Shown piece after piece: positions 1 to 11,573 of a DNA stretch of 64,000 nt. Numbering within the stretch: the stretch's first letter is position 1; every line of letters starts with the position of its first letter. The translations under genes were made by a program, and so were the position numbers. This stretch comes from Spiroplasma endosymbiont of Poecilobothrus nobilitatus (GTDB taxonomy: Bacteria > Bacillota_I > Bacilli_A > Mycoplasmatales > Mycoplasmataceae): assembly GCF_964030655.1 (NCBI RefSeq), contig NZ_OZ034915.1, positions 248,001-312,000 of the forward strand. Reading direction: 5' to 3'. Below the pieces are notes generated by a model. The model saw nothing but the letters and a program-made list of their open reading frames with translations. It was not told the DNA's origin and did not search any database.

Positions 1-661
1 TAAAAACAATTAGAAAACACCAAATTAAAATTTAAAACGTTAAATGGCCAAATTCAAATCGATGAAACATTTATTAAAGAAATCCACAAAGGTAATTTTA
101 AAGATAAATTTGATAAAAGAAAAATTCATCTTGATTCAATTCATTTTCAACCAACACTAAATGTTGTATTCAAATGGCTGTTGATAGCAATAATAATATT
201 TATGTTAAATCAACCAACACAAAATGATTACAAAAACAGTGAATTATTGAAAATATTAATAAACAATTAATCAAAGAAAATTCAATTATTATTTCTGACA
301 TACAACCATTATATTTATTAGTAGCAAAACAAACAAATTCTATTTTATTAGCAACTAAAACTAGTACAAATCCTGATGCTAGTTATCGGAAGTTAAATAA
401 AATTAGTAAATTACAATCAAATCTTAAAGAATCCTTAATTCATTATCATGGCTTAGGTTTCACGAACATTCAAAATTATTTAAATCTCTGAAAATGAAAA
501 TACCAGCATAAAGGTTTAACACCAAACCAACAATCATCGGTATTATATTTTAACGTATAAAAAAGTTAAATAACAATATTAAAATTTTATATAATTTTCT
601 TTTAAAGTTATCATATTGATGATTTTTTTTATTTCATCAAGAGTTTTCTACAAAATTAAAA
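1..661 (+). mobile_element. IS-C copy C1 (IS1595/ISXO2-like), 3' part, decayed
   Basis: The window opens inside the transposase of an IS1595-like element whose full copies lie at 32.0, 42.0, 45.5 and 61.4 kb. Residues from the IQIDETF motif (first catalytic Asp) to the C terminus are recognisable up to the stop near 559. Compared with the intact copy, the third visible codon-equivalent Ser is TAA at position 1 and a 5-bp duplication near 138-145 shifts the frame, so the copy is dead. The right inverted repeat (ATCAAGAGTTTTCTAC, 636-651) is intact. A short hairpin with a T-run precedes it. Confidence 0.9.
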
Positions 662-928
662 AAAAATAATTTAAAATAATTATTAAAATGTGCATCTAAA
701 AAAGTTAGTATCCTTAAAAAACTTTACGAACTTTTTAAAAGAGATGCATTTTTATTTGGGGAAAATTGATTACAATAATAATTTGATTATATTAATGTTA
801 CTTATTAAATTTATATAAAAAAAGTTAAAAAAGTTAAACTTTTTTTATGTTTAGTGTAAGATATAACTAATAGTTTTTAAAGAAAAACAATATTATAGTA
901 AAAAAGAATGGAATAGAAAAGTATAAAT
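662..928. other. Intergenic region upstream of the EamA-like gene, with two hairpins
   Basis: No gene is seen. A long imperfect hairpin pairs TGCATCT (691-697) with AGATGCA (742-748), and the inner AAAAAAGTT with AACTTTTT. A second, terminator-like hairpin with a T-run lies at about 818-848. No convincing -35/-10 pair for the downstream gene was found. The hairpins could be terminators left by a gene that the IS insertion removed. Confidence 0.4.
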
Positions 929-2092
929 ATGGCAGATCAGGTTACCGCAGATCAACAATTACTACAAAAAGAAAAAATTGTAAAAAATGAATTAGATACT
1001 ATTCGCGCAAAACGCCGCATTATTCTGGGAATTATGTATGGATTAATTTCTGCAGTTGGGTATTCTATTGTCCCATTAATGCTATATATTATTCCAAAAC
1101 AAGGACCATATGGTAATTTAGCAGCGCCAATTAATGCCACTTTTTATGTGACAGTTCAAGAAATAATGGCAACTTTTGTGATGTTTATTTTTTATAAGCC
1201 AAAAAATTTTATTAATTTTTTAAAATTACTTCGCCACAAAGAAACTTGACTAATTGTATTATATGGTTTTTTAGGTGGCCCCGTTGCAATGGTATTTTTT
1301 CAATTATCAGTTTTATTAACAATTAATAATCAAGGTGGCACAGATGGAACTGTTCCAGGATTATTGTTAAATTTAAATGTTATTTTAGCGGCAATTGGAA
1401 GTGCTATTTTCTTTCGTACTCGTCAAAGTAAATATGCCTTAACTGCTTTAGCAATTTCTACATGTTTAATTTTAGGAATGTCAATTCATTTTGCAATTGA
1501 AGAAGGATTAGCTTGATTATCGATTGGAGGGATGTGTTTAGCGTTAGTGACCGCTGGCTTTTATGCAATGGAAGCATTAGGAATGTCCCATTTAATGAGT
1601 TCTTCAAAAATTAAATTTACAAATCATGAAACAGTATCAATTAAAACAAGTTCTTCAGCGATATTAATGTTATTATTAGGAACACCAATTGCTGCAGTTT
1701 TTTCCCATCAAAGTTTCTTAGATGGTTATAAAATTTTTGCTAATTTTCAATATTATGATTATGCATTAATTGTTCTTACTGGAGGAATTATTATGGGTAG
1801 TTCTCGAATGCTATATTATGCATGTTTAGCAATGTCTGGACCAACCTATACAACTTCAACCCAATTATTAATGTTTTTTTGAACCCCAATTTTTCAATAT
1901 ATTTTTATTGCAGTAAATGTTCCAAATAAAATTTCAGAACCAACATGATATTATTGAGTTTGTGTTATTCCAATTGTCTTTTGTACTTTTATTATTTCCA
2001 GCAATGAATTTTTAGTTCACGCTAGTAAGGTTGGATGAAAGCGGGCCTTTCATGAATTATTTGGTAAGATTCCGAAACAAAATACAAAATAA
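929..2092 (+). CDS. EamA/DMT-like multi-spanning membrane transporter
   Basis: A 387-residue protein read with TGA as Trp (1247, 1514, 1880, 1948 and others). After a charged cytoplasmic N terminus of about 32 residues there are about ten hydrophobic segments, the usual arrangement of drug/metabolite transporters. A Gly-Gly-Pro segment near residue 115 and a Gly-Ser-Ser-Arg segment near 291 lie at membrane boundaries. The start ATG 929 has only a weak purine-rich upstream region. A hairpin terminator follows, so the gene is probably a single transcription unit. The substrate is unknown. The DMT assignment rests on topology and length, not on a diagnostic motif. Confidence 0.6.
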
Positions 2093-2102
2093 GGTTAATA
2101 AA

Positions 2103-2137
2103 AAATAAAAATGTAAGGTATTTTACATTTTTATTTT
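2103..2137 (+). terminator. Rho-independent terminator after the EamA-like gene
   Basis: The stem AAAATGTAA pairs with TTTACATTTT and is followed by a T-rich tail, 10 bp after the stop at 2092. Confidence 0.7.
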
Positions 2138-2182
2138 GGAAATTATATGATTAAATATTAGTAGCAAGCAAAGGAATGAACA

Positions 2183-2649
2183 ATGGAAACAAATAGTCTT
2201 TTATTTTTACGTGCGGTCCAGTTAGCTGTGATTGCTTAATATGAATTGGTTGGTAAAAATGATAAAAATATGTTAGACCAAAAAGCAGTTGATATTATTA
2301 ATAAATTATTAACAAGTAATGATGTTAAAGCAAAAATTGCAATTGGTGAAGGTGAACTTGATGCAGCACCAATGTTATATAAAGGGCAAACTTTTTCTCA
2401 TCAACAAGCAATTACGATTGATATTGCAGTTGACCCAATTGAAGAGACAATGCCGGCTAGCAAAAATGAGCCGGGTTCAATTTCATGTATTGCTGTTGCT
2501 AAAAATAATACAATGTTACAAATTCCAGAAATGTATATGGAAAAATTGTTTTTATCACAGGATTTAGCTGTAACAGTTGATTTTAATCAACCAATTAAAG
2601 CAATTTTATTGGCTTTATTAAAGATTAAACAAAATTTATCATGTATTTT
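2183..2649 (+). pseudogene. glpX: Class II fructose-1,6-bisphosphatase (GlpX), broken
   Basis: From ATG 2183 (AAAGGA ribosome site upstream) the frame encodes a GlpX N-terminal half: the LRAVQLAVIA opening, a VGKNDKN.LDQKAV segment, the KIAIGEGELDAAP metal-site motif and the DIAVDPIE.T motif. It is inactivated twice: an in-frame TAA at 2237 replaces a codon expected as Ser, and the gene stops at about residue 155 of the usual 320 or so, where MITE copy 1 begins at 2650. The remaining half is not in the window. Loss would remove the FBPase step of gluconeogenesis unless another enzyme exists. Confidence 0.85.
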
Positions 2650-2822
2650 GATAGTAAGAAAAAAGTTGAGGTTTGTAAGTATAACAAACAAAATTAAATT
2701 TAATTATTAATTAAGTAATGCAAAAAAAATGCTTAATATTAGGTTTTTAGTAAATTTATTTAATTTGTTTAGTTGTTTTTATTTATATTTTTTTGTAAAA
2801 TCTCAACTTTTGTAATGCCATC
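2650..2822 (+). repeat. MITE-like repeat, copy 1
   Basis: A 173-bp element nearly identical to 43068-43239 and, inverted, to 16470-16642. Its ends are imperfect inverted repeats (GATAGTAAG... and ...TGCCATC). It contains no ORF of its own. It interrupts glpX. The flanking 8-mers (TGTATTTT and TAATTTGT) do not match, so one side has been rearranged since insertion. Confidence 0.85.
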
Positions 2823-3108
2823 TAATTTGTTCCCTTCTTTTGCTATATTAATTAAAATTATTTTTAAAAAAGTAAAAATAACAAATTATTTCCATAGAAA
2901 CAAAAATTATATAGGTGTTATTATAAAATTTTATTATGGAAATATTTATTATTCTTATAATTTATTATTCTTATAATATTCAATACTTTCAATTTTAATT
3001 TAATTAATATAACAGCCTAAATTATTTTTCTGATTTAGTAATTGTATTTTAGCATTAAAAAAATGAAAATATTTTTTAATTGTCTTAAAGATAAAAAAAG
3101 AAATGTTT
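2823..3108. other. Gene-free AT-rich spacer
   Basis: No coding sequence or RNA is recognised. The missing glpX 3' half is not here, so this flank was joined by a rearrangement. A hairpin AGAAATGTTT/AAACATTTTCT at about 3100-3121 overlaps the stop of the downstream minus-strand gene and could terminate it. Confidence 0.5.
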
Positions 3109-3972
3109 TTAAACATTTTCTCCTTTTAATAGCTTTTGTAAATAATCACCAACACCGCCTTCATTATTAGTTAAGTGTGTAATTCCCCGAGCATTAGTTT
3201 TTAAATTATCATTTCCATTTTTCATTGCGATTCCATAACCAACATTTTGCAATAGTTCTAAATCATTCATTTCATCACCAAAGGCAATAACATCACGAAT
3301 ATCAACGTTATAATATTGTGCTAAAATATTAGCTGCAAATCTTTTTGAAACAAGTTTATTTGTAATGTTAATCATTATTTGCGCCTGACCGCTGCTATAA
3401 TGTCCGATGTTAACTTGGACAGAGTTTTTAAAATTTTCAAAAATTCGTAAAATTTGATCTTTTTCATTAGCATTGTTTAAATATAAGGCCATATTACTAG
3501 CTGGGCCTTTTCAAGCAGTATAAGGATTGGCAATAAAATATTCATCATCAGCAACATCATCAAGATGAAAGTAATTTTCAATTGCCTCATCTTTTTTTCA
3601 GCAAATTGCTTTATCATAATGTTCAATTAAGACATTTGCAACAATATTTTTTACATCAGGATGGTTGATAATACTAATAATAACATCATAAGAAATTGGA
3701 AAAACTAAACGTTTAAACTCTCGTTTCAATGGGTCATGAATATGACCACCATCAAAGTTTGTTAATAAGGTGTCTAACCCTAATTCACGATAAAAGCGAA
3801 TACTTGCTCGATGAGGGCGACCAGTTGTAATACATATTTTATGGCCAGCTTTAACAGCTTCTTTGATCACATCTTGTGTTTTTGGATGGATTGTTTTGCC
3901 ATCATTCATCAATGTTGTACCATCTAAATCAATTAGAATTAAACGTTTTTTATTTAGGTGTTGTAATTTCAT
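3109..3972 (-). CDS. HAD-superfamily hydrolase, Cof/YidA type
   Basis: A 287-residue protein with the HAD signatures in order: motif I DLDGTT near residue 16 (nucleophile Asp), motif II TTGRP near 49 and motif IV GDEMND near 240. A C2-type cap lies between motifs II and IV. The length is typical for Cof-like sugar-phosphate or nucleotide-phosphate phosphatases. One TGA Trp codon splits it at about 3598. The exact substrate cannot be told. It is transcribed towards the broken glpX region and divergently from clpB. A related HAD gene at 28.2-30.0 kb is broken. Confidence 0.88.
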
Positions 3973-4116
3973 GGGACTCCTTTCTAAAAAAATAATTATG
4001 TTTTTAATCCCTGTATCTATTATTATATATAATATTTTTATATTTATATTATTTTTAAAAATTTAGCAGCATTTAATTGACTTTGCTAATCAGTGTGATA
4101 ATATATAATTGTAAAA

Positions 4117-4143
4117 TTAGCAAACAAGCATATAGAGTGCTAA
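4117..4143 (+). promoter_or_regulatory. CIRCE operator (HrcA binding site) of clpB
   Basis: TTAGCAAAC-N9-GAGTGCTAA, 21 bp before the clpB start, matches the CIRCE consensus TTAGCACTC-N9-GAGTGCTAA except in the inner three bases of the left half. A -10 box TATAAT (4104-4109) and TTGACT (4077-4082) or TTGCTA (4083-4088) lie just upstream, so HrcA bound here would block the start of transcription. hrcA is the next gene after clpB. Confidence 0.9.
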
Positions 4144-4163
4144 AAATTAAAGGAGGCAAAAGC

Positions 4164-6305
4164 ATGGATTTAACACAACAATATGAACCAGGTAAAGACC
4201 AAAAAGTTCTTGAAAAATTTGCCAAAAATCTTAATAAAGAAGCCCTTGTTGGAAAATTAGACCCAATTATTGGGCGCGAAGATGAAATTAATCGAGTAAT
4301 TCGAATTTTATCACGAAGAACAAAAAATAATCCGGTCTTAATTGGCGAGCCTGGAGTTGGGAAAACAGCGATTGTTGAAGGACTAGCGCAGCGAATTGTT
4401 AAAGGTGATATTCCTAGTAATTTAAAAAATAAAACAATATATGAATTAGATATGGGAGCATTAATTGCTGGCGCCAAATTTCAAGGTGAATTTGAAGAAC
4501 GTTTAAAAGCGGTCTTAAATAAAGTTAAAGAATCAAATGGCGATATTATTTTATTTATTGATGAGTTGCATTTAATTGTGGGAGCTGGTAAAACACAGGG
4601 TAGTATGGATGCTAGTAATTTGTTAAAACCAATGTTAGCTCGTGGCGATTTACATTGTATTGGTGCAACAACTTTAGATGAACATCGTTTATATATTGAA
4701 AAAGATGCTGCGTTAGAGCGCCGCTTCCAAAAAGTAGTTGTTAGTGAATCAACCATTGATGAAAGTATTTCAATTTTACGTGGTTTAAAAGAACGATTTG
4801 AAACCTTTCATGGGGTTAAAATTCATGATAATGCTTTAGTTGCATCAGTTAACTTATCATCTCGATATATTACTGACCGGTTTTTGCCAGATAAAGCAAT
4901 TGACTTAATCGATGAAGCTTCAGCAACAATTAAAACAGAAATTGCATCAGTTCCAACCGAATTAGATAATTTAAATCGGCGAATTGTTCAGTTAGAAATT
5001 GAAAAAGCAGCTTTGCAAAAAGAAACTGATAAGGCATCTAATGAACGGTTAGTTGATATTGAAAATGAATTAAAACCATTAAAAGCAAAACAACAAAAAT
5101 TAGATATTCAATGAAATTCGGAAAAAGAAAGTATTACTAAATTAAAAAACCTAAAATCACAAGTTGAAAAATTGAAAAAAGAGTTAGATCAAGCGCAATT
5201 AAGTGGTGATTTTAATCGTGCTGGTGAAATTCAATATGCTTTATTACCAAAACTAGAAAAACAATTACATGAACAAGAAAAACAAGCTTCAGGTTCACAC
5301 CTTTTGAAAGAAGATGTAACTGAGCGTGATATTGCAGCAATTGTTGGAAAATGAACTGGTATTCCAGTTGACCGTTTAGTAGAAACAGAAAAGGCAAAAT
5401 TATTAAATTTAAGTAAGATTTTACGGCGTCGTGTTCGTGGGCAAAACGAAGCAATTCAAGTAGTTGCTGATGCAATTATTCGTAGTCGAAGTGGAATTAA
5501 AGACCCAAATAAACCAATTGGTAGTTTCTTATTTTTAGGACCAACAGGAGTTGGAAAAACAGAAGTTGCACGTAGTTTAGCATATGTTCTTTTCAATTCA
5601 GAAAAACAAATGGTACGATTAGATATGTCTGAATATATGGAAAAGCATTCAGTAAGTAAATTAATTGGGGCGCCGCCAGGTTATGTTGGTCATGAACAGG
5701 GTGGGCAATTAACGGAGGCTGTTCGTCGAAGTCCATATTCAATTGTTTTATTTGATGAAATTGAAAAAGCACATCCTGATATTTTAAATATTTTGTTGCA
5801 AATTTTAGAAGATGGTCGTTTAACTGATTCATTAGGTAAAACTGTTGATTTTAAAAATACAATTATTATTATGACTTCTAATATTGGGTCAGAATATTTA
5901 TTAAATGAAAATAATGATGGTGTTGGTTTATTAATTCAAAAAGAATTAGCTAGAAAATTTAAACCAGAGTTTTTAAATCGAATTGATAATGTTGTAACCT
6001 TTAATGCTTTATCAAAAGATGTTATTAAAGAAATTATTGAAAAAGAATTAGCTGAATTAACACAACGAATTGAAAATAGTAAAAACATTCGTATTAGTTA
6101 TTCTGAAAAAGTATTAGAAAAAATTTTAAACGAAGGATATGATCGTGAATTTGGAGCACGTCCAATTAAGCGATATATTCAACGAAATCTTGAATTGTTA
6201 ATTGCTCATGCTATTATTTCAGAAGAAGTTCAAGAGGGCAAATCTTATACAATTGATGTAGTTAAGAACGAAATGGTTATTAAGAATAGCACAAAATTAA
6301 ATTAG
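4164..6305 (+). CDS. clpB: ATP-dependent disaggregase ClpB
   Basis: A 713-residue AAA+ chaperone that resolves protein aggregates with DnaK/DnaJ/GrpE. Two nucleotide-binding domains are visible: Walker A GEPGVGKT near residue 73 with Walker B LFIDELH, and GPTGVGKT near 460 with [12 protein letters not shown] charged coiled-coil middle domain lies between them (about 300-410). The N-terminal Clp_N repeat domain of the 850-residue family members is absent: the protein starts almost at NBD1, as in other Mollicute ClpB. Start ATG 4164 follows AGGAGG at ideal spacing; the longer upstream frame would include the CIRCE site. Expression is probably heat-induced through HrcA. Confidence 0.97.
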
Positions 6306-6308
6306 CAC

Positions 6309-6368
6309 TTGCATTATTTAAATGATAAATTTATAATATTAAGTGTTAGCAATATTTAGTGTTAATTG
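6309..6368 (+). promoter_or_regulatory. Promoter of the hrcA-grpE-dnaK-dnaJ operon with possible degenerate HrcA site
   Basis: TTGCAT (6309-6314), 17-bp spacer, TATAAT (6332-6337) form a good sigma-70 type promoter. Around the start are CIRCE-like half-sites: TTAGCACTT at 6302-6310, AAGTGTTAG at 6341-6349, and TTAGCAATA at 6347-6355 followed by AGTGTTAA. None has the standard 9-bp spacing, so autoregulation by HrcA is plausible but unproven. The region begins right at the clpB stop. Confidence 0.6.
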
Positions 6369-6404
6369 CCAAATATTTATAAGAATTATAGAACGGAGGT
6401 GCTG

Positions 6405-7454
6405 CTGGTTTTAACTCAACGACAAGAAAACATTTTAAAAGTAATTGTAGAAGAATACACAAAAACAGCACAGCCTGTTGGAAGTAAAGCTATTATGGCT
6501 TCGCCCTTAATAGATTCTTCTTCTGCAACAATTCGTAATGAATGTGCAATTTTAGAAAAAGAAGGTTTTTTAGAAAAAGAACATGCTTCGTCGGGAAGAA
6601 TTCCATCAACAAAAGGTTATCGTTATTATGTTGATAACTTGATGGTTGAGAAAAATATTGATGATATTAAAAACCGGATTGAAGCCTTATTTGTTAATCG
6701 AAATATGTCAATTAATGATATTCTTGATCAAACAGGCCAAATTTTAAGTGAAATGACAAATTTAACAACGGTTGTTGTTGGTCCAAACTTTCAAGAAGAA
6801 TTATTAAAAAAAATTGAATTATTGCCAATTTCTGAAACACAAGCAGTTGTTGTCTTTGTTTTAACAAATGGGCATGTTGAGAATAAAATGTTTACAATTG
6901 ATAAAAATAGTTCAATGAACGATTTAAAAATTTCTGTTGAATTATTTAATACACGGTTAGAAAATACTAAAATAACTGATATTCCAACAAAATTTGAGGT
7001 AATTCGTCCAATCTTAGAACAACAAGTAAAACATTATGAATATATTTTAAAACAATTTGTTAACGCTTTAACAAGTATTGTTAAACCAAGTTATTCAACT
7101 CACGGGATTCAATATATGCTCCAAAATCCGGAATATAATAACCCAGAACGAATTAAACAAGTTATTCGCTTAATTGAAACAATTTCACCGTTTGATTATT
7201 TTAAAAAACAACAGAATAACACAAACGAAAATATTGTTTCAATTCAAATTGGAAATGAAACAGGTTTTAACAATGATGATATGGCTTTGCTGACAACAAC
7301 TTATAAGGTTGATGATATGCAAAAAGGAGGAATTGTTTTAGTAGGACCAAAGCGGTTAGAATATGATAAGCTTTATGAAGTTCTTGAATGATTAGCTTAT
7401 CGGATTAAAGAAGCATATCAAAAAGAATATAGAGAGGGTGAGATTAATGAGTAA
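6405..7454 (+). CDS. hrcA: Heat-inducible transcription repressor HrcA
   Basis: A protein of about 349 residues, the usual HrcA length. The N-terminal winged-helix region has the family stretch LTQRQENILK...TAQPVGSKAI and the SSATIRNE...LEKEGFLEKEHASSGRIPS recognition segment. The rest is the GAF-like dimer domain. There is no ATG at the N terminus: a strong GGAGGT (6395-6400) precedes CTG 6405, GTT 6408 and TTA 6411, so a non-ATG start (CTG or TTA) is likely; an ATG-free extension to 6366 lacks a ribosome site. One TGA Trp occurs at 7389. The 3' end overlaps grpE by 8 bp. Confidence 0.93.
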
Positions 7455-8070
7455 TGAAAAAAATGATAAATCTTCGCCAAACCAATTAAAAGAAAAAATT
7501 CAACAATTACGGAAAGAATTATCAAATAATCAACCTGCTGATTCACCGTCAGAATCACGAAAAACAGCAACAGCACCGACAGCTGAAATAAATAATTTGG
7601 CAATTATTGAAGATTTAGAACATGAAATTGATTTATTGTTAAAAGACAATTTACGCTTGCGAGAAGAAAAATTATTAGCTTTAGCTGATGGCGAAAATTT
7701 AAAGAAAAGAATTCATGAAGAAGTTGCTGATATTAAACGTTATCGTGCAGCAGGGATGGCAGAAAAATTATTGCCAACATTAGATAGCTTTGAACGTGCT
7801 TTGCAAGTTACTAATGTAACGCCAGAAGTGAAAAACTTTTTAACAGGGTTTGAAATGATTTATCGTATGTTTAAAACGGTTTTTGAAGAAGAAGGTATTA
7901 CCGCAATGGAGACAAAAGTAGGAGAACACTTTAATTCTAATTTCCATTCGGCAATTGAAATTATTAAAACAACTGATGTTTCATCAGGATGTATTGTTAA
8001 AATTTTACAAAAAGGATATATGATTCATGATCGTGTCTTACGTCATGCATCAGTGCAAGTTGCAAAATAA
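7447..8070 (+). CDS. grpE: Nucleotide exchange factor GrpE
   Basis: A 207-residue protein: a low-complexity N terminus, a long coiled coil (about 15-105), then the compact beta-domain with LLPTLDSFERAL and a C-terminal GYMIHDRVLRHASVQVAK, the classic GrpE end. It releases ADP from DnaK. ATG 7447 lies inside the end of hrcA (8-bp overlap, GAGAGGGTGAG ribosome site), implying translational coupling. An in-frame ATG at 7438 is too close to the ribosome site. Confidence 0.95.
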   Translation: MSNEKNDKSSPNQLKEKIQQLRKELSNNQPADSPSESRKTATAPTAEINNLAIIEDLEHEIDLLLKDNLRLREEKLLALADGENLKKRIHEEVADIKRYRAAGMAEKLLPTLDSFERALQVTNVTPEVKNFLTGFEMIYRMFKTVFEEEGITAMETKVGEHFNSNFHSAIEIIKTTDVSSGCIVKILQKGYMIHDRVLRHASVQVAK

Positions 8071-8074
8071 CTAA

Positions 8075-9880
<1,806 letters not shown>

Positions 9881-9893
9881 GACAATAATGATG

Positions 9894-9928
9894 ACTAAAA
9901 TTCTTTTAGTTATCTTTTCTTTAAAAGA
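9894..9928 (+). terminator. Hairpins between dnaK and dnaJ
   Basis: ACTAAAA (9894-9900) pairs with TTTTAGT (9904-9910), and TCTTTT (9913-9918) pairs with AAAAGA (9923-9928). They may act as a weak attenuator or mRNA-stability element that lowers dnaJ relative to dnaK. No long T-run follows. Confidence 0.4.
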
Positions 9929-9946
9929 GAAAGTAGGAAGATGGTA

Positions 9947-11092
9947 ATGGGAAAACAAGACTATTATGAAGTATTGGGCGTTAATCGTAATGCTACTGAT
10001 GATGAAATTAAACGTGCTTTTCGACAATTAGCAAAAAAATATCATCCTGATGTTTCAAAAGAGAAAGATGCCGAAGCAAAGTTTAAGGAAATTAATGAAG
10101 CTTATGAAGTTTTATCTGATCCAAATAAACGTCGCAATTATGATCAGTTTGGTCATGTTGGAACTGACCACAACTCTTTTGGTGGTTTTGGTGGCTTTAG
10201 TCATGGTTTTAGTAGTGCTGGAGATTTTGAAGATATTTTCTCTGGTGGTTTTGGCGGCTTTAGTGATATTTTTGAAAACTTTTTTGGTGGTGGTAAAAAA
10301 CGCAGTGGTTTTAGTAATCAACCAATTAGAGGAGAAAATATTGCTGCACGTGTTACATTAACGTTAAAAGAACAAATGTTTGGGAAGAAAATAAACCTAG
10401 ATTTAAATATTGATAAAAAATGTGAAATGTGTGATGGAACTGGGGCAAAAGACCCTAAAAAAGACATTCATACTTGTACAACTTGTGATGGTTATGGTTA
10501 TGTTAGCCTTAAACAGCGTAGTATTTTTGGTGTGATTCAATCACAACAACCTTGTCCTGATTGTAAAGGGCGAGGAAAAGTAATTACTAATAAATGTTCA
10601 AAATGTAAAGGTCAAGGGAATTATCGTGGGAAAGAAACAGTAGAAATTGAGTTACCGAAATCAATTTATGAAAATCAACAGTTACGAATTCGCGAAAAAG
10701 GAAACTGCGGTCTAAATAATGGTCCGCGGGGGGACATTTATTTAGAAATTTCAGTAAAACCAAATAAATATTTTAAGTGTGTTAATGATAACCTTCATTT
10801 AAATTTACCAGTATCTTATTTAGATGCTTTACTAGGAGCTGAAATTAAAGTTCCAACTTTTGATGGGGATGTTCATTTGAAATTACCACCAAATACAAAA
10901 ACAAATAGTATTTTTAATATTCCAAATCATGGGTTTTTCAAGTCACCAACATCGACAAAACGAGGAGATTTAATTGTTAATGTGATTGTAACAATTCCAA
11001 CAAAATTATCGCCAGAAGAAAAAACAATTTTACAAAAGTTAAGAAATAATAGTTCGTTTAAAATTACTGATGATTTCTATGAAGATTTATAA
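9947..11092 (+). CDS. dnaJ: Co-chaperone DnaJ (Hsp40)
   Basis: 381 residues: J-domain with HPD (KKYHPDVSK), a Gly/Phe-rich linker (about 75-120), four zinc-finger CxxCxGxG-type repeats ([32 protein letters not shown]) and the C-terminal substrate-binding domains. The first Gly of the family repeat pattern is kept in all four. The start is taken as ATG 9947, since AGGAAG at 9935-9940 directly abuts ATG 9941 and leaves no spacing. Last gene of the heat-shock operon, closed by a strong terminator. Confidence 0.97.
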   Translation: MGKQDYYEVLGVNRNATDDEIKRAFRQLAKKYHPDVSKEKDAEAKFKEINEAYEVLSDPNKRRNYDQFGHVGTDHNSFGGFGGFSHGFSSAGDFEDIFSGGFGGFSDIFENFFGGGKKRSGFSNQPIRGENIAARVTLTLKEQMFGKKINLDLNIDKKCEMCDGTGAKDPKKDIHTCTTCDGYGYVSLKQRSIFGVIQSQQPCPDCKGRGKVITNKCSKCKGQGNYRGKETVEIELPKSIYENQQLRIREKGNCGLNNGPRGDIYLEISVKPNKYFKCVNDNLHLNLPVSYLDALLGAEIKVPTFDGDVHLKLPPNTKTNSIFNIPNHGFFKSPTSTKRGDLIVNVIVTIPTKLSPEEKTILQKLRNNSSFKITDDFYEDL

Positions 11093-11100
11093 TTATTAAA

Positions 11101-11140
11101 AAAAGTTTTAATTATGATATTAATCATGATTAAAACTTTT
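11101..11140. terminator. Bidirectional terminator between dnaJ and the rhodanese remnant
   Basis: An 18-bp stem (11101-11118 with 11123-11140, one G-U pair) with loop ATTA and T-runs outside on both strands. It serves dnaJ on the plus strand and the converging minus-strand gene. Confidence 0.9.
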
Positions 11141-11466
11141 TATTTTTTTGTTTCTTGTTCTTTTCAACGGTAATAACCATAAATCCCAGTTTTTAAAACA
11201 TAAGCATTATGATATCCTAATTGCCGTAGTTCTAATGCTGCTTAGCTACTGCGATTACCACCATTGCATAATGTAATAATTAATTGGTTTTTGTCTGATA
11301 AGTAACGCGATGTATCTTGGAACAAATCAAAAATATAAACATTGATTGAATTTGGAATTTGTCGTAACGCTTTAAATTCAATCTCAGTGCGGTCATCTAA
11401 TAATAAAGCCCGTTCTTTTTGTGCTTCAAAGATTTCATTATCTATATAGACTGCTTTTTGGTTCAT
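11140..11466 (-). pseudogene. Single-domain rhodanese-like protein, interrupted
   Basis: 109 codons including the stop; the reading frame has the rhodanese features LLDDRTEIEF, IPNSINV and the active-site loop LCNGGNRS (Cys nucleophile). A TAA at 11242-11244 comes directly after the Ser-Ser of the loop; the frame then continues to a natural end (AALELRQLGYHNAYVLKTG...). Without that last helix and strand the truncated product is unlikely to fold. It is divergent from pnp. A single substitution would restore the frame, so inactivation is recent. Confidence 0.8.
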
Positions 11467-11573
11467 TGTGTACTCCTTATTTTTTTTGTATATTTATATC
11501 ATATCGTAAATATAAAATAATGTGTGATAAAATTAAGAAGATTAAGTATCACAGAGAGGAATTAAGAGTTTTG

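Noticed and set aside
10050-10361. Valine/leucine-rich ORF in dnaJ
   Set aside because: Frame shadow of the Gly/Phe-rich region of dnaJ (GGTTTT repeats).
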